In this document: positions 58,773 to 64,000 of the stretch, piece by piece
Layout of the letters: every line of letters begins with the position of its first letter
Numbering within the stretch: position 1 is the first letter of the stretch
Assembly (NCBI RefSeq): GCF_014650955.1
Contig: NZ_BMVY01000001.1
Location: 744,001 to 808,000, forward strand
Length of the DNA: 64,000 bases
From: Streptomyces tauricus
Lineage (GTDB): Bacteria; Actinomycetota; Actinomycetes; Streptomycetales; Streptomycetaceae
Direction of reading: 5' to 3'
The notes under the pieces: generated by a model
The model's input: the letters and a program-made list of their open reading frames with translations, nothing else
Told to the model about the DNA's origin: nothing
The model's database searches: none
Program-made: the position numbers and the translations under genes

Positions 58773-60191
58773 ATGTCCTCGGCTGCCCTCCGTCCATCGT
58801 CCCAGGCCACAGCGGTCTCGCGGGACCGCGGTGACGCCTGCCCGGGGACCCTGCGACTACATGTGGCGGACGACGGGGCGCTGGCCCGGGTCAGGATCCC
58901 GGGCGGTGTGCTGACCGTCCGCCAGGCCGAGGTGCTCGCCGACGCGGCACTGCGGCTGGGCGACGGTGACGTGCATCTCACCTCGCGCGGCAACGTACAG
59001 CTGCGCGGGCTGGCGCAGGAGTGCGGAGCCGAACTGGCCGAGCTGCTGACCGCCGCCGGACTGCTGCCCTCCCGCGGGCACGAGCGGGTGCGCAACATCG
59101 TCGCCTCCCCACTGTCCGGCCTCGACGGACATGCTCCGGACGGACGAGGTCACGGCGGACAGGGCCTGGACGGACAAGGCCTGGCCGGGCAGGGAGTGGC
59201 CGGACAGGGTGTGGCCGGGCAGGGCCTGCGGGACGTACGGCCCTGGCTGACGGCGCTCGACACCGCGCTGTGTGCGAGCGAGGCGGCACAGGCCCTGTCG
59301 GGGCGGTTCCTGTTCGCGCTCGACGACGGGCGCGGGGATCTGGCCGGTCTCGAAGCCGATGTGACGGTACGGGCGACGGCGGACGGCGGTGCGCAACTCG
59401 CTCTCGGATCGGCCGACCACGCGCTCCACGTGTCGGCGCGGGATGCGCCACGGGCCGCGCTGGTGGCGGCGGAAGCGTTCCTGGAGGCCGAGCGGGCCGG
59501 CGGGACACGCGCCTGGCGGGTGGCCGAGCTGGCGCTCGGCGCCGACGAGTTGACCGAGTCGGTCGGACACCGTCTGACGGCGGAGGGCATCGGCCACGAG
59601 CGGCAGGTCCGGGAGACCGGCCGCTCGGACGGCCCGTCGCCGGGAGCGATCGGGGACGCCTTGTCCGTGCACGTTCCGCTGGGCCGCCTCTCGGCTCCGC
59701 AGTGGCGGGAGTTGACGCGGGTCGCCATCGGCGAGCTGCGGCTGACCCCGTGGCGCGGTGTGGTTCTTCCCACTTCGGGGACGACCGCCGCGCGGCGGAC
59801 CGAGGCGCTGGCCCGCCTCGACGCCGTCGGCCTCGTCACCGGTCCCGGCTCGCCCTGGCTGCGCGTCGGCGCGTGTATCGGGCGGCCGGGGTGCGCCAAG
59901 TCACGGGCCGACGTACGGGCGGACGCGACCGCCGCGCTGGAGGCGACCGCCGCACTGGACGCGGGCGGCGCGCTGGACGCGGTCGGCGCGGGCCGCCGCC
60001 AGAGCCTTCCCCTGTACTGGTCCGGGTGCGAGCGCCGCTGCGGGCACCCGCGGGGCGAGCGGATCGATGTCGTCGCCGCCCCGGAGGGGGGTTACCGGCT
60101 GTCCGTCGTCGCACCCGGACACGATGAGGCGCGCACAGTCCCCCTGGACGACCCTTCCCGTCTCGCCGCCGCCCTGTCGGAGATCACCTGA
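58773..60191 (+). CDS. cobG: precorrin-3B synthase CobG
   Basis: A 472-residue nitrite/sulfite-reductase-fold enzyme. It has HLTSRGNVQLRGLAQ (ferredoxin-like half), a second half LRLTPWRGVVLPTS, and Fe-S/siroheme ligands CIGRPGCAKS and SGCERRCGHP (two Cys pairs). It hydroxylates and contracts precorrin-3A using O2, so it marks the aerobic route. An insert of tandem 15-base repeats (GQGLAGQGVAGQG) lies near residues 130-150. I prefer ATG 58773, seven bases after a -10-like TATGCT, to the ATG at 58761; the gene may be leaderless. It diverges from cobN. Confidence 0.92.
   Translation: MSSAALRPSSQATAVSRDRGDACPGTLRLHVADDGALARVRIPGGVLTVRQAEVLADAALRLGDGDVHLTSRGNVQLRGLAQECGAELAELLTAAGLLPSRGHERVRNIVASPLSGLDGHAPDGRGHGGQGLDGQGLAGQGVAGQGVAGQGLRDVRPWLTALDTALCASEAAQALSGRFLFALDDGRGDLAGLEADVTVRATADGGAQLALGSADHALHVSARDAPRAALVAAEAFLEAERAGGTRAWRVAELALGADELTESVGHRLTAEGIGHERQVRETGRSDGPSPGAIGDALSVHVPLGRLSAPQWRELTRVAIGELRLTPWRGVVLPTSGTTAARRTEALARLDAVGLVTGPGSPWLRVGACIGRPGCAKSRADVRADATAALEATAALDAGGALDAVGAGRRQSLPLYWSGCERRCGHPRGERIDVVAAPEGGYRLSVVAPGHDEARTVPLDDPSRLAAALSEIT
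59156..59230. repeat. 15-bp tandem repeats inside cobG
   Basis: About five units of GGACAGGGCCTGGCC type encode (D/A)GQG(L/V) repeats between the first ferredoxin-like half and the next domain of CobG. The insert is probably a flexible loop of variable length. Confidence 0.8.
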
Positions 60192-60266
60192 GCCCGAACC
60201 CGAACCCGAGCCCGCACCAGAGCCGCATGACGCCCGATGACGACCGAGAGCAGTGAGAAGAACACC

Positions 60267-60899
60267 GTGACCACGTACGACTACGAGAAGGACGGCGCGG
60301 CGATCTACCGCCAGTCCTTCGCCACGATCCGCGCGGAGGCGGACCTCGCGGCGCTGCCCCCCGACGTCAGCCAGGTCGCCGTACGGATGATCCACGCCTG
60401 CGGAATGGTCGACCTGGTACGCGACCTGGCCTACACGCCGGACGTGGTGTCCAGGGCCCGCGAGGCCCTGCGTGGCGGCGCGCCGATCCTGTGCGACGTC
60501 CAGATGGTGGCCAGCGGTGTGACCCGCAAGCGGCTGCCCGCCGACAACGACGTGCTCTGCATGCTGTCCGACCCGTCGGTTCCGGAGCTGGCCGCCAAGC
60601 TGGGCACCACGCGCAGCGCCGCCGCGCTGGAACTGTGGCGCGACCGTCTTGAGGGTTCCGTGGTCGCCGTCGGCAACGCCCCCACCGCTCTCTTCCGCCT
60701 CCTGGAGATGATCGAGGAGGGCACGCCCCGTCCGGCCGCCGTCATCGGCGTCCCGGTCGGCTTCATCGGCGCCGCCGAGTCCAAGGACGCACTCGCCGCG
60801 CACCCGTCCGGTCTGGAACACCTGGTCGTACGCGGCCGTCGCGGAGGCAGCGCCCTGGCCGCCTCCGCTCTCAACGCGATCGCGAGCGAGGAAGAGTGA
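60267..60899 (+). CDS. cobH: precorrin-8X methylmutase CobH
   Basis: A 210-residue CobH/CbiC-family enzyme, with [33 protein letters not shown] (catalytic His), [15 protein letters not shown] and [15 protein letters not shown]. It moves the C11 methyl group to C12, giving hydrogenobyrinate. I start at GTG 60267 (GAGAAG upstream); ATG 60237 would add ten poorly conserved residues. The stop overlaps the GTG of cobIJ by four bases. It is second in the plus-strand cob operon. Confidence 0.94.
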   Translation: MTTYDYEKDGAAIYRQSFATIRAEADLAALPPDVSQVAVRMIHACGMVDLVRDLAYTPDVVSRAREALRGGAPILCDVQMVASGVTRKRLPADNDVLCMLSDPSVPELAAKLGTTRSAAALELWRDRLEGSVVAVGNAPTALFRLLEMIEEGTPRPAAVIGVPVGFIGAAESKDALAAHPSGLEHLVVRGRRGGSALAASALNAIASEEE

Positions 60900-62419
60900 A
60901 CCACCCGACCACCGGGGAGACCGGCAAGAACGGCAAGCTGTACGGGGTCGGGCTCGGCCCCGGTGACCCGTCTCTGATGACCGTACGGGCCGTCCAGGTC
61001 ATCGCCGAGGCGGATGTGATCGCCTACCACAGTGCCCGGCACGGGCGGTCCATCGCCCGCTCGATCGCGGCGCAGCACATACGCGCCGACCACATGGAGG
61101 AACGGCTGGTCTACCCGCTCACGGTGGAGACCACCGACCATCCGGGCGGCTACCAGGGCGCCATGGACGAGTTCTACGCCGAGGCGTCGGCGAGGCTCGC
61201 CGCGCATCTCGACGCGGGGCGCACGGTCGCGGTCCTCGCCGAGGGCGACCCGCTCTTCTACGGCTCGTACATGCACATGCACAAGCGGCTCGTCGACCGG
61301 TACGACACCGAGGTCATTCCCGGTGTCACGTCCGTGTCCGCCGCCGCGGCCCGGCTCGGTACCCCGCTCGCCGAGGGCGAGGAGGTGCTGACGATCCTGC
61401 CCGGCACCCTGCCCGAGGAGGAGCTGACCGCGCGGCTCGCCGCGACGGACGTGGCCGTGGTGATGAAGCTGGGCCGCACGTTCCCCAAGGTGCGGCGCGC
61501 GCTGGAGAGTTCGGGACGGCTGGACGAGGCCCGGTACGTCGAGCGGGCCACCATGGCCGGGGAGCGGGTCGCCGAACTGGCCGACGTGGACCCCGAGTCG
61601 GTGCCGTACTTCTCGGTGGCCGTGCTGCCCAGCCGCGTCGACGCCGAGCGGCCGGTGCGGGAGCGGGGCGAGGTCGTCGTGGTCGGCACCGGGCCCGCAG
61701 GACCGCTGTGGCTGACCCCCGAGACGCGGGGCGCCCTCGCCGCCGCGGACGACCTGGTCGGCTACACCACGTACCTCGACCGCGTGCCGCAGCGGGCCGG
61801 GCAGCTCCGGCACGGCTCGGACAACCGGGTGGAGGCCGAACGCGCCGAGTTCGCGCTCCAACTGGCCCAGCGGGGGCGGCGGGTGGCCGTCGTCTCCGGC
61901 GGTGACCCGGGTGTCTTCGCGATGGCGACCGCCGTGCTGGAGGCCGCCTCGCAGAAGGAGTACGCGGACGTGCCCGTGCGGGTGCTGCCGGGGGTGACCG
62001 CGGCCAACGCCGCCGCCGCCCGCGTGGGCGCTCCGCTCGGCCACGACTACGCCACCATCTCCCTGTCCGACCGGCTCAAGCCGTGGGAGGTCATCGCCGA
62101 GCGGCTGCGCGCCGCGGCCTCGGCGGATCTGGTGCTGGCCCTGTACAACCCCGGTTCGCGGAGCCGGACCTGGCAGGTGGGCAAGGCGCGCGAGCTGCTG
62201 CTCGAACATCGCGCCCCGGACACGCCCGTCGTGGTCGCCCGGGACGTGGGCGGTGCGGGTGAGCGCGTACGGGTCGTGCGGCTCGGCGACCTCGATCCGG
62301 GGGAGGTCGACATGCGTACCGTGCTGCTGGTCGGGTCTTCGCAGACTCGGGCTGTGCTGCGAGGGGGTGAGGGCGGCGAGGAGGTCGTCTGGACACCTCG
62401 GCGGTATCCGGAAGGGTGA
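60896..62419 (+). CDS. cobIJ: fused precorrin-2 C20- / precorrin-3B C17-methyltransferase (CobI-CobJ)
   Basis: A 507-residue fusion of two SAM-dependent tetrapyrrole methyltransferases. The CobI half (about 15-255) begins [20 protein letters not shown] and contains [15 protein letters not shown]. The CobJ half (about 265-507) begins [20 protein letters not shown] and has [18 protein letters not shown]. Such fusions are usual in Streptomyces. The two steps flank the CobG reaction, so fusion may channel intermediates. The GTG overlaps the cobH stop. Confidence 0.95.
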   Translation: MNHPTTGETGKNGKLYGVGLGPGDPSLMTVRAVQVIAEADVIAYHSARHGRSIARSIAAQHIRADHMEERLVYPLTVETTDHPGGYQGAMDEFYAEASARLAAHLDAGRTVAVLAEGDPLFYGSYMHMHKRLVDRYDTEVIPGVTSVSAAAARLGTPLAEGEEVLTILPGTLPEEELTARLAATDVAVVMKLGRTFPKVRRALESSGRLDEARYVERATMAGERVAELADVDPESVPYFSVAVLPSRVDAERPVRERGEVVVVGTGPAGPLWLTPETRGALAAADDLVGYTTYLDRVPQRAGQLRHGSDNRVEAERAEFALQLAQRGRRVAVVSGGDPGVFAMATAVLEAASQKEYADVPVRVLPGVTAANAAAARVGAPLGHDYATISLSDRLKPWEVIAERLRAAASADLVLALYNPGSRSRTWQVGKARELLLEHRAPDTPVVVARDVGGAGERVRVVRLGDLDPGEVDMRTVLLVGSSQTRAVLRGGEGGEEVVWTPRRYPEG

Positions 62420-62456
62420 GCCGTGCGGTGGCGCCACCGGCCGAGTGTGGTGTGTG

Positions 62457-62502
62457 GGCTGCGGGTGCGTCGTGGCTGGGTACGCAGTTCCCCGCGCCCC
62501 TT
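62457..62502 (-). repeat. dispersed Streptomyces intergenic repeat, copy B
   Basis: The minus strand reads AGGGGCGCGGGGAACTGCGT, then CAGCCACGACG and CCGCAGCC, matching copy A at 7171-7215 with few changes. It lies between the convergent ends of cobIJ and cobK, where it may serve as terminator DNA. Confidence 0.75.
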
Positions 62503-63244
62503 ACGAGGCGCGCCTCTTCGTGACCCAGTCGGCCGCCGACTCCGGGTCGGTGGCCACGGGGATGCCCTCCGGGGTTGGCGGTCTGCGGATCACCAGCACC
62601 GGGATGCCCGCCTCTCGGGCCGCCGTCAGTTTCGGTGCCGTGGCCGCTCCCCCGCTGTCCTTGGTCACCAGGACGTCGATGCCGTGGTGGCGGAGGAGCT
62701 GTCGCTCCCCGTCGAGGGTGAAGGGACCCCGGTCCAGCAGCACCTCCATGCGGGCCGGACAGGGCGCCACGGGTGCGTCGACGGACCGTACGAGGAACCA
62801 CAGCGCGTCCAGGTGCGCGAACGCGGACAGGCCCATGCGGCCGGTGGTGAGGAACACCCGTTGCCCTAGAGCGGGCAGCAGTTCCGCCGCCTCCGCCAGC
62901 GAACCGGCCTCGTGCCAGTCGTCGCCCTCGACCGGGGCCCAGCCGGGGCGGCGCAGCGCGAGCAGGGGAACATGGGCGGTGGCGGCCGCCGCCGCCGCGT
63001 TGAAGCTGATCGTTCCGGCGAAAGGGTGGGTGGCGTCGATGAGCACGTCCACCGCGTGCTCGCGCAGCCACGCGGCCATCCCCTCGGCCCCGCCGAAGCC
63101 GCCGACGCGGACCTCCCCCGGGGGCAGCCGCGGGCTGGCGACCCGCCCGGCCAGAGAACTCGTCAGGTCCAGGCCGGGGGTACCGTGCAGTAGCCCGGCC
63201 AACTGTCGGGCTTCGGTCGTTCCGCCGAGTATCAGTACGTGCAT
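62501..63244 (-). CDS. cobK: precorrin-6A reductase CobK
   Basis: A 247-residue CobK/CbiJ reductase, with [18 protein letters not shown] (NADPH-binding Rossmann start), [16 protein letters not shown] and [16 protein letters not shown]. It reduces precorrin-6A with NADPH. The ATG at 63244 is only 18 bases from the divergent cbiD ATG, so their promoters must overlap the coding regions. It is convergent with cobIJ. Confidence 0.93.
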   Translation of the reverse strand: MHVLILGGTTEARQLAGLLHGTPGLDLTSSLAGRVASPRLPPGEVRVGGFGGAEGMAAWLREHAVDVLIDATHPFAGTISFNAAAAAATAHVPLLALRRPGWAPVEGDDWHEAGSLAEAAELLPALGQRVFLTTGRMGLSAFAHLDALWFLVRSVDAPVAPCPARMEVLLDRGPFTLDGERQLLRHHGIDVLVTKDSGGAATAPKLTAAREAGIPVLVIRRPPTPEGIPVATDPESAADWVTKRRAS

Positions 63245-63262
63245 GGAGATCCGGGTCCGTTC

Positions 63263-64000
63263 ATGAACAGCGAAGAGCAGGGTGCCGGTGCCGGCGAGGC
63301 GAAGGGCGGCCGTGGCGCCCAACTCAAGCACACCGGGCTGCGGCCCGGCTGGACCACCGGCGCCTGTGCGACCGCGGCCACGACGGCCGCGTACACCGCG
63401 CTGCTGACCGGGGAGTTTCCCGACCCGGTGGCCATCACGCTGCCCAGAGGGCAGACGCCGTCGTTCGCGCTCGCGGCCGAGGAGCTGACGGACACGTATG
63501 CGATGGCCGGGATCGTGAAGGACGCGGGAGACGATCCCGATGTCACGCACGGCGCGCTGGTACGCGCCACGGTCCGGCGGCTGCCCATGGGTGCCGGGGT
63601 GGTCTTCCTGGCCGGTACCGGCGTGGGCACGGTCACCCGGCCCGGTCTGCCGCTCGCCGTCGGTGAGCCCGCCGTCAACCCGGTCCCCCGCCGGATGATG
63701 AGCGAGCACGTCGCCGAGGTCGCGGGACGGCACGGCGGCACCGGCGACGTCGAGATCACCCTCTCCGTCGACCACGGCGAGGAGATCGCCCGCTCCACCT
63801 GGAACCCGCGGCTCGGCATCCTGGGCGGCCTCTCCATCCTCGGAACGACGGGCATCGTGGTCCCGTACTCGTGCTCGGCGTGGATCGACTCGATCCGGCG
63901 GGGTGTGGACGTGGCCCGCGCGGCGGGGCATACGCATGTCGCCGGGTGCACCGGGTCGACGTCGGAGAAGACGGTCGTCGCCGAGTACGGCATCCCCGAG
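63263..64000 (+). CDS. cbiD: cobalt-precorrin-5B C1-methyltransferase CbiD (3' end outside the window)
   Basis: 246 codons are present, open to the window edge (full length about 360-380 expected). It shows [69 protein letters not shown] and [11 protein letters not shown], all CbiD hallmarks. It methylates C1 and deacylates. It takes the place of CobF, as usual in actinobacteria. It diverges from cobK. Confidence 0.95.
   Translation, partial: MNSEEQGAGAGEAKGGRGAQLKHTGLRPGWTTGACATAATTAAYTALLTGEFPDPVAITLPRGQTPSFALAAEELTDTYAMAGIVKDAGDDPDVTHGALVRATVRRLPMGAGVVFLAGTGVGTVTRPGLPLAVGEPAVNPVPRRMMSEHVAEVAGRHGGTGDVEITLSVDHGEEIARSTWNPRLGILGGLSILGTTGIVVPYSCSAWIDSIRRGVDVARAAGHTHVAGCTGSTSEKTVVAEYGIPE

Overview
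The window is high-GC actinobacterial chromosome, almost certainly Streptomyces. Third codon positions are strongly G/C, GTG starts and 4-base ATGA/GTGA overlaps are common, the proteins are Streptomyces-like (F420/FMN LLM oxidoreductases, an RNase Sa homologue, a fused CobI-CobJ, SodF), and two copies of a dispersed palindromic repeat typical of Streptomyces intergenic DNA are present. There are no insertion sequences, phage genes or CRISPR arrays.

Layout. 0-7.9 kb: minus-strand housekeeping and metabolic genes (DUF475/TerC-like membrane protein, GH13 trehalose-synthase-like enzyme with an LLM oxidoreductase, type II NADH dehydrogenase, secreted SGNH hydrolase, TerB-like protein). 8.0-22.0 kb: an organosulfur-scavenging locus. 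It holds an Rrf2 regulator, a DsbA-like protein, a short Cys-ending leader peptide (RYVDLRRTSSALCR), a lipoprotein plus four-gene peptide-type ABC transporter, two flavin LLM monooxygenases, an FAD monooxygenase, an alpha/beta hydrolase and an SsuE-type FMN reductase. A cupin gene is divergent from the regulator. 22.1-29.4 kb: small genes (ankyrin protein, crystallin-J1-like protein, initiator tRNA, RBBP9-like hydrolase, isochorismatase, GlxA regulator, ANTAR-GAF regulator with a hairpin-rich leader, ADP-ribosylglycohydrolase, secreted RNase Sa homologue).

29.4-47.5 kb: a minus-strand copper/isonitrile-lipopeptide (chalkophore) locus. Five genes match the ScoA-E / M. tuberculosis Rv0097-Rv0101 set (NRPS with terminal reductase, carrier protein, acyl ligase, FcoT-like thioesterase, isonitrile-forming dioxygenase). 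They are flanked by a FecBCD-type importer on one side. On the other side are an MFS exporter, an AspH-like hydroxylase, an ECF sigma factor, a His/Met-rich membrane protein, a PCu(A)C-like protein, a Cu P-type ATPase and a small membrane protein. Three near-identical ECF-type promoters (GGAAC-N17-CGACTACTG) stand before the importer, the hydroxylase/exporter pair and the ATPase operon, which ties the region together as one local regulon.

47.6-64 kb: B12-related genes. These are methylmalonyl-CoA mutase (mutA, mutB) with its GTPase meaB, then SodF with a Nur-like nickel box, then a cobalamin riboswitch controlling cobN, and cobG-cobH-cobIJ, cobK and cbiD (cut by the window edge). CobG/CobN are of the oxygen-dependent route, and CbiD replaces CobF.

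Two regions deserve most attention: the putative ECF-controlled chalkophore locus, and the sulfur locus with apparent double control (leader-peptide attenuation plus an Rrf2-linked operator). Both are inferred from sequence motifs and family knowledge and have not been tested.
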